From contig DJQK01000023.1 in NCBI GenBank assembly GCA_002437575.1, positions 35,149-49,120 on the forward strand: a stretch of DNA of 13,972 nucleotides. Reading direction: 5' to 3'. The position numbers and the translations under genes were made by a program. Source of the DNA: Clostridiales bacterium UBA6388. Lineage in GTDB: Bacteria; Bacillota; Clostridia; Oscillospirales; Oscillospiraceae. Shown here one piece after another: positions 6,685 to 13,788 of this stretch. Numbering within the stretch: position 1 is the first letter of the stretch; each line of letters begins with the position of its first letter. Under the pieces are notes generated by a model that saw only the letters and a list, made by a program, of their open reading frames with translations, was not told the DNA's origin and made no database searches.

Positions 6685-7152
6685 TTACCGCTCCTTTCCG
6701 TATTCCCACGGCCATGGGCCCATCAGCCAGTCATACGTGCCGCCTGCCGCCGCGTCCAAAAGCGTCAGGGGCCCGCTTGCCTGCTGGTACTGCTCGATGG
6801 CCATCTGATAGCTTTCCACGTACTGGTTAAATAGCTGCGCAGCCTCATCATCCGTCTGGTGCGTGTCAAGATACAACGCCAGCTCCTGGATCGCAAAGCC
6901 GAGCTGCTGAAGCTCAACAGACGCCGTTGGAAGCTTCTGCTGCGTGTTTTCCTCGTTTCCATACGGAAGATCGAGCCCCGGGAACAGCGTTCCGCGGATG
7001 AGGGCGCACGAGGCCTTGTAGCGCTCGGCTCCTGTCTGCTGGAACGGCACATAGGCATTGGCCAGCGGCGCACACGAGGGAAGATTTCCGTCCGCGTCCG
7101 CGCACTGCGGCAGCGTCATCACACCGTTTTCCGTTTGATTTTCCTGATTCAA
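6685..7152 (-). CDS. cotJAB: CotJA-CotJB fusion spore coat protein
   Basis: In most spore formers CotJA and CotJB are separate small proteins (each about 80-90 residues) encoded ahead of CotJC. Here a single 155-residue frame contains both. Residues about 29-64 are CotJA-like (PLANAYVPFQQTGAERY ... IRGTLFPGLDLPYG). Residues about 79-152 are CotJB-like (LQQLGFAIQELALYLDTHQT, ending GPWPWEYGKE). The joining segment NEENTQQKLPTASVE has no stop and no internal Met or ribosome-binding site. I place the start at TTG 7152 because AAAGGAG at 7161-7167 is 8 nt away. The GTG at 7161 overlaps that ribosome-binding site and cannot use it; an ATG 11 codons further in is a weaker option. The symbol cotJAB is descriptive. 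Confidence 0.88.
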   Translation of the reverse strand: MNQENQTENGVMTLPQCADADGNLPSCAPLANAYVPFQQTGAERYKASCALIRGTLFPGLDLPYGNEENTQQKLPTASVELQQLGFAIQELALYLDTHQTDDEAAQLFNQYVESYQMAIEQYQQASGPLTLLDAAAGGTYDWLMGPWPWEYGKER

Positions 7153-7160
7153 GAGTTCCA

Positions 7161-7167
7161 CTCCTTT
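7161..7167 (-). promoter_or_regulatory. Ribosome-binding site deciding a TTG start for cotJAB
   Basis: AAAGGAG ends at 7161 on the - strand. The first candidate start, GTG 7159-7161, shares its first base with this site, so the spacing is impossible. TTG at 7150-7152 lies 8 nt downstream, the ideal distance. Confidence 0.7.
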
Positions 7168-7192
7168 CTGTTCGGGCTGTTTCGCCCTGACT

Positions 7193-7220
7193 TACTCTAT
7201 GCCAAAGCGACAAAAAGCGT
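7193..7220 (-). promoter_or_regulatory. Candidate sigma-K-type promoter of the cotJ operon
   Basis: On the - strand CATAGAGTA (7193-7201) matches the sigma-K -10 pattern CATAnnnTA, with AC at 7219-7220 17 bp upstream as the short -35. There is no good sigma-E -35 (KMATATT) at 14-15 bp. In B. subtilis the cotJ operon is mainly sigma-E dependent, so the assignment is uncertain, but a late mother-cell promoter between the terminator at 7223-7253 and cotJAB is expected. Confidence 0.4.
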
Positions 7221-7222
7221 GC

Positions 7223-7253
7223 AGAAAAGCCCCGATGCGGCGTGCATCGAGGC
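7223..7253 (-). terminator. Intrinsic terminator after the MBL-fold hydrolase gene
   Basis: On the - strand GCCTCGATGC / GCATCGGGGC forms a 10-bp stem with an ACGCC loop, followed by TTTTCT. It begins about 9 nt after the hydrolase stop and ends the pcrA-yunB-ligA-MBL gene series. Confidence 0.88.
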
Positions 7254-7262
7254 TGCTCTTTT

Positions 7263-7937
7263 TCAAATTTCGACCACCGATGGGTATTCGCCCAGAAGCG
7301 TCACGGTTTTGCATTCCTCCGGAAATCTCGCGGTCAAACGCTCCAGCTTCCGGCGCAGGCCGTCTTGCTCTGCGGGCGGTATGTGGTAGATGTAATTTAT
7401 CGCGGCAAAGCGGGAAAGGCTCTCGCGCTCGGGCTTGTAAAGCAGCATCTCCCCATTCCAGAACGCGGCGTTCGCCCTTCGTCCGGCGAGGACGGTTTCG
7501 TGGATGGCCGCTTCCGGCGCGGTGTCGGAGGCGATGTAGACCGTTTTCCCTTCTGCCGCAACGAGCATCGCGTCGAGCGTCGATTTTCCGTATCCGTCAA
7601 CCTGCGTGTGCCGCACGCGATGGAGCTCGATCGTAAACGGCCCCGCTGTCAAACGCTCCGGCGCGTGTTCGCGGCGGTTCGGAATGTACAAAAGTGCGTC
7701 CGGATGGTGCTTTGCGAATTCTTCTGCCGCGTCACGGTCAAAATGGTCGGGGTGCAGATGGGTAAAAAGCAGGCCGCAGACCGCGCTAAATTCCCCTGTT
7801 CCCTCGACGATCGCCCGAAGGACAGACTCGGGCGCCCGGTAAAACGGCGGCAGCTTCTGCGTCAGCGCGTCGATGAGAAGCGTCTTCCCGCCCGATTCGA
7901 CGGCAAGGCCGCAATTGCAAAGAAGCGTGATCTTCAT
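7263..7937 (-). CDS. MBL-fold metallo-hydrolase, UlaG-like
   Basis: The product has 224 residues and the single-domain metallo-beta-lactamase fold. THLHPDHFD gives the H-x-H-x-D-H metal motif (His60, His62, Asp64, His65). His110 (VRHTQVDGYG) and Asp138 (YIASDTAPE) are the further expected metal ligands, so a dinuclear Zn or Mn site looks complete. The family includes UlaG-like lactonases and many hydrolases of unknown substrate; nothing here fixes the substrate. There is no signal peptide, so it should be cytoplasmic. Its ATG overlaps the ligA stop in an ATGA, which indicates translational coupling and membership of the same operon. The C-terminus, LLGEYPSVVEI, is followed directly by the operon terminator. 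Confidence 0.85.
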   Translation of the reverse strand: MKITLLCNCGLAVESGGKTLLIDALTQKLPPFYRAPESVLRAIVEGTGEFSAVCGLLFTHLHPDHFDRDAAEEFAKHHPDALLYIPNRREHAPERLTAGPFTIELHRVRHTQVDGYGKSTLDAMLVAAEGKTVYIASDTAPEAAIHETVLAGRRANAAFWNGEMLLYKPERESLSRFAAINYIYHIPPAEQDGLRRKLERLTARFPEECKTVTLLGEYPSVVEI

Positions 7938-9907
7938 CCCAGCATATCCAGAAATTCCTGCTCGGAAAGCACCGGAATGCCGAGCTCGTTTGCCTTTTTG
8001 AGCTTGCTGCCCGCGTTTTCTCCGGCGACGACGTAGCTCGTCTTTTTGGACACCGAGCCCGCCGCCTTGCCGCCGAAGGACTCGATCTTCGCCGTGGCCT
8101 CGTCGCGCGTAAAGAGGCTCAGCGCCCCCGTGAGCACGAACGTCTTGCCCGCAAAGCGCGTGTCGGTCACCTGGTTATGGCACGTAAAGTTCACACCCGC
8201 TGCGCGAAGGCGGGAGATGAGGTCCTGTGACTGCTCGCTCGAAAACCACGAACGAAGCGCGTCCGCCGTCGTTTTTCCGATGTCGGGCACCTCGAGAAGC
8301 TCGTCCTCCGAAGCGTTCATGAGCGCGTCCAGCGTTCCAAAATGCGCAGCCAGCACCTTCGCCGCCTTCACGCCGACCTGCCGGATGCCAAACGCGCAGA
8401 GTAAGCGCGAAAGGTCGTTTTCCCGGCTTTTTTCGATCGCCGCTTTCAAATTGTCGGCCGACTTTTGTCCAAGCCCCGGAAGCTGCGCGAGCTTTTCAAA
8501 ATCGAGCGCGTACAGATCCGCCGGATTCGAGAGCATTTTATGATCGATCAGCTGGTCGATGATCGCGCTGCCAAGTCCGTCAATGTTCATCGCCTCGCGC
8601 GAGACGAAATGCGCCAGATTGCGCGACAGCTGCGCCGGACACTCCGCGCCTGTGCAGCGCATGGCCACGCCGTCTTCATCGCGTTCGACCGGGGCGCCGC
8701 AGACCGGGCACTTATCGGGCAGGAAATACGGAACCGTGCCCTCCGGCCGCTTTTCCTTCACGACCTCCAGAATTTCGGGGATGATCTCCCCTGCCTTGCG
8801 AATTTTGACCGTATCTCCGATGCGGATATCCTTCTGCGTAATGAAGTCCTGATTGTGAAGCGTCGCAGCCGTGACCGTTGTGCCCGCCAGGTGCACCGGC
8901 GCGACGATGGCTCTGGGCGTCAAAACGCCGGTCCTGCCGACCTGCACGACGATGTCCTGCAAGACTGTTTCCTTGACCTCTGGCGGGTACTTAAAGGCGG
9001 CGGCCCAGCGCGGGAATTTTGCCGTGCTCCCCATCCGAACGCGGCCGGCAAGATCGTTGAGCTTCACGACCGCGCCGTCAATGTCGTAGGGAAGATCGTA
9101 GCGTGTTTCGCCGATGCCGGAGATCGTGGAGACCGCCTCGTCGATCGTTTTGCACAGCCGGTAGTCGATGACCTTGAAGTGAAGGCTGCGCAGAAAATCG
9201 AGCGTTTCGGTGTGCGTTTCAAACGTTTTTCCCTCCGAAAGCTGGAGATTGAACACCAGAATGTCGAGCTTTCTCTGCGCCGCGATCTTCGGGTCCAGCT
9301 GGCGAAGTGAGCCTGCCGCCGCGTTTCTGGGATTGGCAAAAAACGGCTTTCCGGCCTTCTCCTGCGCCTCGTTCAGCGCTTCAAAACTCGCCCGCGGCAT
9401 ATACACCTCGCCTCTGACAATGAGCCTTGCGGGCGCGCCGTCTAATTTTAACGGGATTGAGCGCACGGTCTTGAGGTTCTCGGTGACGTCTTCTCCGATG
9501 AGGCCGTCGCCCCGCGTCGCCCCGCGCACAAATTCGCCGTTTACATACTCGAGCGCGACGGAAAGCCCGTCGATCTTCGGCTCGACGCTGTATTCAGCCT
9601 CCGGCTCGTCCTTTCGCAGCCGCTCGTCAAATTCCCGCAGCTCGTCAAACGAAAAAACGTCCTGCAGGCTCTCGAGCGGCACGGCGTGGCGCACCTTCCG
9701 GAAAGCGTCAATGGCCGCTCCCCCGACGCGCTTGGTCGGGCTGTTGGGCGAGGCAAGCTCCGGATACTGCGACTCAAGTTCTTCGAGTCTTCGCAGCTTG
9801 CGGTCATAGTCGTAGTCCGTCATTTCGGGCGCGTCCTTGACGTAGTACAAATAGCCCGCATGGTCGAGTTCTTTTGTTAATTCCTGTATCTCTTTTTGTG
9901 GTTCCAT
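7934..9907 (-). CDS. ligA: NAD-dependent DNA ligase
   Basis: LigA seals nicks between Okazaki fragments and during repair, using NAD+ to adenylate its active-site lysine. The product is 657 residues, normal for the family. In order: domain Ia (residues 1-65, YYVKDAPEMTDYDYD), which binds NMN; the nucleotidyl-transferase domain with KIDG (active-site Lys111) and GATRGDG; an OB fold; a four-Cys zinc finger (CPVCGAPV ... CTGAECPAQ); tandem helix-hairpin-helix motifs (LPGLGQKSADNL, VPDIGKTTADAL); and a C-terminal BRCT domain (FAGKTFVLTGALS to the end). The start is ATG at 9907. Its ribosome-binding site is weak (GGGGT about 9 nt upstream), and it starts 5 nt after the yunB stop, so it probably depends on translation from upstream. 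pcrA next to ligA is the usual Firmicutes order, here interrupted by yunB. Confidence 0.98.
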   Translation of the reverse strand: MEPQKEIQELTKELDHAGYLYYVKDAPEMTDYDYDRKLRRLEELESQYPELASPNSPTKRVGGAAIDAFRKVRHAVPLESLQDVFSFDELREFDERLRKDEPEAEYSVEPKIDGLSVALEYVNGEFVRGATRGDGLIGEDVTENLKTVRSIPLKLDGAPARLIVRGEVYMPRASFEALNEAQEKAGKPFFANPRNAAAGSLRQLDPKIAAQRKLDILVFNLQLSEGKTFETHTETLDFLRSLHFKVIDYRLCKTIDEAVSTISGIGETRYDLPYDIDGAVVKLNDLAGRVRMGSTAKFPRWAAAFKYPPEVKETVLQDIVVQVGRTGVLTPRAIVAPVHLAGTTVTAATLHNQDFITQKDIRIGDTVKIRKAGEIIPEILEVVKEKRPEGTVPYFLPDKCPVCGAPVERDEDGVAMRCTGAECPAQLSRNLAHFVSREAMNIDGLGSAIIDQLIDHKMLSNPADLYALDFEKLAQLPGLGQKSADNLKAAIEKSRENDLSRLLCAFGIRQVGVKAAKVLAAHFGTLDALMNASEDELLEVPDIGKTTADALRSWFSSEQSQDLISRLRAAGVNFTCHNQVTDTRFAGKTFVLTGALSLFTRDEATAKIESFGGKAAGSVSKKTSYVVAGENAGSKLKKANELGIPVLSEQEFLDMLG

Positions 9908-9912
9908 TGTTA

Positions 9913-10536
9913 TTACCCCAGATAAATATAGCTTTCCGGCACATCGCCGAGTAAGATCGTCTGCGCCGCCAGCACGTCGCTCGTCACGTCCGTATCGGAA
10001 ATGCCGGCCGGTGTGAGAAACGTTAAACTGACGGTAAACGTGATGCGAATTTGCTGCACGCTCTGGTTGATGCCGAGCGAAGAGATGCTGCTGTAAAAAT
10101 CGGCGTTCGTGCTGTTGAGCGCGATCAGGCGCACCGGAAGAGAAAACCCGCGCCCGGCAAAAAACGTCGGCAGCAGCAGACTTCCCACCGGCACGGACAG
10201 CTCGTCGTCGTCCATGGCTAGGATCTCTTCATCCAGAAGCTCCAGAATTTCGGATTTCAGCCGCGCGAGCTGCTCCATGTCGGTCGTGAGGGCGGAAATT
10301 TTGCCGTTCGCGTCCTTCTCGAGGCCGATGATGCGCCCATAGTCGACGCTTCCCGATTGCAGCTGCCGCGAAACGGCGCGGAAAATAGCGTCAGACGCAG
10401 CGTTCACCACCTGATTTTCCGCCAGCTTCCGCAGCATCGGCGCAATGCGCACCTGCAAAAGCACAACGTTTCCGACCAGCAGAAGCAAAGCCAGCAGCGC
10501 CGCAAGCTTTCGTCTTCGCCGTTTTAACCGGTTCAT
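9913..10536 (-). CDS. yunB: Sporulation protein YunB
   Basis: YunB is a mother-cell sporulation protein under sigma-E control in B. subtilis; its biochemical role is not known to me. The product is 207 residues: a basic N-terminus (NRLKRRRRKL), one membrane segment (about residues 11-27), then a conserved extracytoplasmic part. Family features are the AASDAIFRAVSRQL helix, VPVGSLLLPTFFAGRGFSLPVR, the SLGINQSVQQIRI strand, and the terminal LLGDVPESYIYLG. The start is ATG at 10536, because GGAGG at 10545-10549 is 8 nt upstream; an in-frame GTG at 10545 overlaps that site and is rejected. The gene lies between pcrA and ligA and has its own sigma-E-type promoter, so it is a sporulation gene nested in a DNA maintenance operon. 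Confidence 0.92.
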   Translation of the reverse strand: MNRLKRRRRKLAALLALLLLVGNVVLLQVRIAPMLRKLAENQVVNAASDAIFRAVSRQLQSGSVDYGRIIGLEKDANGKISALTTDMEQLARLKSEILELLDEEILAMDDDELSVPVGSLLLPTFFAGRGFSLPVRLIALNSTNADFYSSISSLGINQSVQQIRITFTVSLTFLTPAGISDTDVTSDVLAAQTILLGDVPESYIYLG

Positions 10537-10544
10537 GCCCGCCA

Positions 10545-10549
10545 CCTCC
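10545..10549 (-). promoter_or_regulatory. Ribosome-binding site deciding the yunB start
   Basis: GGAGG on the - strand ends at 10545, 8 nt before the ATG at 10534-10536. The alternative GTG (10543-10545) overlaps it and cannot be served by it. The site lies at or very near the predicted 5' end of the sigma-E transcript. Confidence 0.75.
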
Positions 10550-10556
10550 GGCTACC

Positions 10557-10585
10557 AGTGTATGCCGGAAGCGAAACCTCTATGT
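10557..10585 (-). promoter_or_regulatory. Sigma-E-type promoter of yunB, internal to the pcrA-ligA gene series
   Basis: On the - strand CATACACT (10557-10564) is a perfect sigma-E -10, and ACATAGA (10579-10585) with the conserved ATA core sits 14 bp upstream. Predicted +1 is near 10550. It lies wholly in the short gap after the pcrA stop at 10600. Confidence 0.75.
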
Positions 10586-10599
10586 CAGGGTTTCCCCTA

Positions 10600-13029
10600 T
10601 CAAAGCTTCGTCATATGCTGGCTTGCCGTATTGGCCATCAGCTTTTTCGTGCCGACGCCGTCGAAGGCAATTTCCAGCAGCGCGTCGCCGCCCATCGGAA
10701 TGACCGAGAGGACCATGCCGCGGCCAAAGGCCTTGTGCTGCACCATTTCGCCCTTCGTGAAACTCACCGCAGGCTTCTTTTTCCCCTCCGGCAGGACGGA
10801 CGAGTAGCTTTTCGCCGAAGCGCTCTTCCCGGTCGGGCGCGGCGAATACGACTCGTAATCGCCGTAAATGGAGACTCTTCCGAAGCTTCCGTAGTCGCGC
10901 GGCTGGTCGTATTTGGGTCTGGGCTGCTCGACGCGCTCGACACACTGCGGCGGCAGCTCGTCAATGAAGCGCGAGGCGATATTTGTCGTGGTCCGGCCGT
11001 AGAGCATCCGTGAGCGTGCATGGCAGATGGTCAGCGACTGCTTGGCCCTTGTGATGGCGACATAGCAGAGCCTTCGCTCTTCTTCCATTTCCTCGGGGTC
11101 GCCGAGAGACCGCGTGCCCGGGAAGAGCCCTTCCTCCACGCCGACCAGAAACACGTGCGGAAACTCGAGGCCCTTTGCCGCGTGCATCGTCATCATCACG
11201 ACGGCGTCTGCCTCGGCGTCATACTGCTCAATGTCCGTATAGAGCGCGATCTCCTCCAAAAAGCCTGCAAGCGTCGGCATATCCGTATTTTCGCAGTAGC
11301 TGACGATGCTGGATTTGAGCTCTCGGACGTTCTCAAGCCGCGCACGCGACTCCACGTCGTCCTTTCCCTCCAGCATCGTGACATAGCCGGTGCGGATGAG
11401 AAGCTCTTCGTAAAAGTCCGGCAGCGTCATCGTTTTAAGCAACTCCGCGCAGTCTTCGATCAGCACCGTGAAGGCCATCAATTTAGAGGCCGCTTTTTCC
11501 AAGCTCGGATAGCTGTAGGGGTCGGACACGACGCTGTACAGGCACGCGCCGCTTGCCGCCGCCTGCCGGGCCGCCATTTCGATCGTTTTTGCCCCGATGC
11601 CGCGCGGCGGGTTGTTGATGACGCGAAGAAGCCGCAGATCGTCCGCGCGGTTGTTGATCACGCACAGATACGCCAGCATATCCTTGACCTCGGCCCGGTC
11701 AAAAAAGCGCGTGCCGCCGATGATCCGGTACGGAATGCTGTTGCGCTTGAAGGCGTATTCCAAAGCGTTCGACTGCGCGTTCGTGCGGTACAAGATCGCG
11801 TAGTCCTTGAAGTTTTTCCCCTTCGACATCGAGAAAATGCGCCCCGCGACGTAATTGGCCTCGTCCGACTCGCTCGACGCTTCGTAGACCGTGATCTTGT
11901 CGCCCGCGGCGTTCTGCGTCCAGAGCTTTTTGCCCTTTCTGCCGCGGTTGTGCGAGATGACGGCGTTGGCCGCGTCGAGAATGGATTTTGTCGAACGGTA
12001 ATTCTGCTCGAGCCTTATCACCTTTGCGCCGCGGTACTGCTTTTCAAAGGACAAAATGTTTTCGATCGTCGCGCCGCGGAACTTATAAATGGACTGGTCG
12101 TCGTCTCCCACGACGCAGATGTTTTCATACCCGCCCGCGAGAAGCGACGAGAGCTTGTACTGAAGCTCGTTCGTGTCCTGGTACTCATCGATGAGGACGT
12201 ACCGGAACTTTCGCTGATAGTAGGCCCGCACGTCCTCAAAGCCCTGTAACAGCTCGACGGTTTTGAGGATGATATCGTCAAAGTCCAGCGCGTTCGCCTC
12301 AAAAAGGCGCTTCTGGTAGCCCTCGTAGACCTGCGCGATCTTTTCCATGCGGTAATCACCCGACCGCTCGGCGTATTTGGAGAATTCGTCCGGGTGCTGC
12401 GAGCGGTCCTTGGCCTTGCTGATGACCGACAGGCACAGCCGCGGCGGGAAGGCCTTTTCGTCCATGCCGAGGTCCTTGAGAACGTCCTTGATGACGCGCT
12501 CGGAGTCCGACGTGTCGTAGATCGTAAAGCTCGAGGAGTAGCCCTCGAACCGGTCGATATCGCGCCTTAAAATGCGGCAGCACGCGGCGTGGAACGTCAT
12601 CGCCCACACGTCCATCGCCTGCTCGCCGAGAAGCTTTCCCAGCCGGTCCTTGAGTTCATTCGCGGCCTTGTTTGTAAACGTGATGGCCAGGATCGACCAC
12701 GGGGCCGCCGGATGCAGGGCCGATAAGGCTTCTGCCCGGGGCTGCGCTTCCGGATTCGTATCTTCCAGATAGCGCTCTAAAAATTCGACGTCGTCTTCCG
12801 TAATATAATCTGGGATTTCGTTTGAATCCGCGCCCTCGCCGAAGGCAATTAAATTCGCGATGCGGTTAATTAAGACCGTCGTCTTGCCGCTGCCCGCACC
12901 GGCCAGAAGCAGAAGCGGCCCTTCGGTCGTGAGGACGGCCTTTTGCTGCATATCGTTTAAGGCTTCAAAGCGTCTGGCGATGACCGCCCGCCGCGCCGAT
13001 AAAAATCGCTGTTCAAATTCCTGTGTCAT
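10600..13029 (-). CDS. pcrA: ATP-dependent DNA helicase PcrA/UvrD
   Basis: PcrA is an SF1A 3'-5' helicase acting in nucleotide excision repair, removal of recombination intermediates and transcription-replication conflicts. The product is 809 residues from ATG 13029 (GGTGA 7 nt upstream); the frame is open 19 codons further but those run into the promoter. Motifs in order: GAGSGKT (44-50), AITFTNKAANEL, DEYQDTNELQ (281-290), GDDDQSIYKFRGA (308-320), LEQNYRST, TMHAAKGLEFPHVF and CYVAITRAKQSL. The C-terminal KGEMVQHKAFGRGMV is the PcrA-type Tudor-like domain that binds RNA polymerase. Compared with Bacillus PcrA there is an acidic insertion of about 44 residues (about 64-107) between Walker A and motif Ia, which I recall from Oscillospiraceae homologues. 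It follows sigF with its own sigma-A promoter, and no terminator separates it from yunB. Confidence 0.97.
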   Translation of the reverse strand: MTQEFEQRFLSARRAVIARRFEALNDMQQKAVLTTEGPLLLLAGAGSGKTTVLINRIANLIAFGEGADSNEIPDYITEDDVEFLERYLEDTNPEAQPRAEALSALHPAAPWSILAITFTNKAANELKDRLGKLLGEQAMDVWAMTFHAACCRILRRDIDRFEGYSSSFTIYDTSDSERVIKDVLKDLGMDEKAFPPRLCLSVISKAKDRSQHPDEFSKYAERSGDYRMEKIAQVYEGYQKRLFEANALDFDDIILKTVELLQGFEDVRAYYQRKFRYVLIDEYQDTNELQYKLSSLLAGGYENICVVGDDDQSIYKFRGATIENILSFEKQYRGAKVIRLEQNYRSTKSILDAANAVISHNRGRKGKKLWTQNAAGDKITVYEASSESDEANYVAGRIFSMSKGKNFKDYAILYRTNAQSNALEYAFKRNSIPYRIIGGTRFFDRAEVKDMLAYLCVINNRADDLRLLRVINNPPRGIGAKTIEMAARQAAASGACLYSVVSDPYSYPSLEKAASKLMAFTVLIEDCAELLKTMTLPDFYEELLIRTGYVTMLEGKDDVESRARLENVRELKSSIVSYCENTDMPTLAGFLEEIALYTDIEQYDAEADAVVMMTMHAAKGLEFPHVFLVGVEEGLFPGTRSLGDPEEMEEERRLCYVAITRAKQSLTICHARSRMLYGRTTTNIASRFIDELPPQCVERVEQPRPKYDQPRDYGSFGRVSIYGDYESYSPRPTGKSASAKSYSSVLPEGKKKPAVSFTKGEMVQHKAFGRGMVLSVIPMGGDALLEIAFDGVGTKKLMANTASQHMTKL

Positions 13030-13057
13030 AGCTTCACCCATCTTTTGTAGTAAAGCT

Positions 13058-13086
13058 ATTTTAGTACATTTTTCGCGGTTTGTCAC
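13058..13086 (-). promoter_or_regulatory. Sigma-A promoter of pcrA
   Basis: On the - strand GTGACA (13081-13086) and TAAAAT (13058-13063) are separated by 17 bp; each hexamer matches consensus at 5 of 6 positions. It begins directly after the sigF stop codon (13087-13089). Predicted +1 is near 13051, about 22 nt before the pcrA ATG. No terminator lies between sigF and this promoter. Confidence 0.8.
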
Positions 13087-13788
13087 CTACAAAAACGCAC
13101 GCAGATGCGCCAACGCCTTCTTTTCGATGCGGCTGACCTGCACCTGTGACACGCCAATGAGTCCTGCCACCTTCTGCTGCGTCAGGCAGTGAAAATACCG
13201 CAGCTCGATGACGAGCCGTTCGCGCTCGGTCAAATTCTTCAGGGCTTCTCGCAGGGCCATGCGCTCCAGAATCCCCTCCTCCATGTCTGGCCCCGACAGA
13301 ACGTCCTCTAACGTAATGCCCTCTTCGCCGGTCTGGCGCTGGATGGACTCGGCGGAGGTTGTTGCAAGCTCTGCGCCGGCAATTTCCTCGGGCGCAAGGC
13401 CGAGCGCTTCGGAAAGCTCGGACACGCTTGGCTCTCTTCCAAGCTCGACGCTTAACCGCTGGCGCTCTTTTTTGATGGCGGCGGCGCGCTCTTTGACGCT
13501 GCGGCTGACCTTCACGGCCCCGTCATCGCGCAGGAATCTTCGAATTTCGCCCGCGATCTTGGGGACGGCATAGGTCGAAAACTGCGTGCCATAGCTGACA
13601 TCAAAGCCCGCGATGGCCTTGAGAAAGCCGAGTGCGCCGAGCTGGAATAAGTCGTCGGCCTCCACGCCGCGGCCAAAATACCGCCGCGCGATCGACCAGA
13701 TGAGCCCCGCGTTTTCCTCCACCAGCCGCGCACACGCCGCCTTGTCTCCCTGCTGCGCCCTGGTCAGAAGCTCCAGCTTTTCCTCCAT
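13087..13788 (-). CDS. sigF: RNA polymerase sigma-F factor, forespore-specific
   Basis: Sigma-F is the first compartment-specific sigma factor of sporulation, active only in the forespore and held inactive by SpoIIAB until septation. The product is 233 residues. Region 2 is about residues 24-94 (ENAGLIWSIARRYFGRG, DDLFQLGALGFLKAI, GTQFSTYAVPKIAGEIRRFL). Region 3 is about 100-150. Region 4, about 182-230, ends in the helix-turn-helix LTQQKVAGLIGVSQVQVSRI. Sigma-G is a close paralogue, but the gene directly upstream is spoIIAB, which identifies this as sigF of the spoIIA operon. The ATG at 13788 shares its A with the spoIIAB stop (TGATG); a GTG one codon earlier is possible. The ribosome-binding site is poor, so translational coupling to spoIIAB is likely. 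Confidence 0.95.
   Translation of the reverse strand: MEEKLELLTRAQQGDKAACARLVEENAGLIWSIARRYFGRGVEADDLFQLGALGFLKAIAGFDVSYGTQFSTYAVPKIAGEIRRFLRDDGAVKVSRSVKERAAAIKKERQRLSVELGREPSVSELSEALGLAPEEIAGAELATTSAESIQRQTGEEGITLEDVLSGPDMEEGILERMALREALKNLTERERLVIELRYFHCLTQQKVAGLIGVSQVQVSRIEKKALAHLRAFL

Noticed and set aside
8465..9310. A 281-codon open frame antisense to ligA.
   Set aside because: It overlaps the conserved zinc finger, OB fold and nucleotidyl-transferase regions of ligA on the opposite strand and has an Arg-rich, non-protein-like composition.
10581..10600. AGGG-GAAA-CCCT hairpin after pcrA as a terminator.
   Set aside because: The stem is only 4 bp and no T-run follows, so it is unlikely to end transcription.
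11020..12249. A 409-codon open frame antisense to pcrA.
   Set aside because: It is opposite conserved helicase motifs and resembles no family; GC-rich codon use on the - strand explains the lack of stops.
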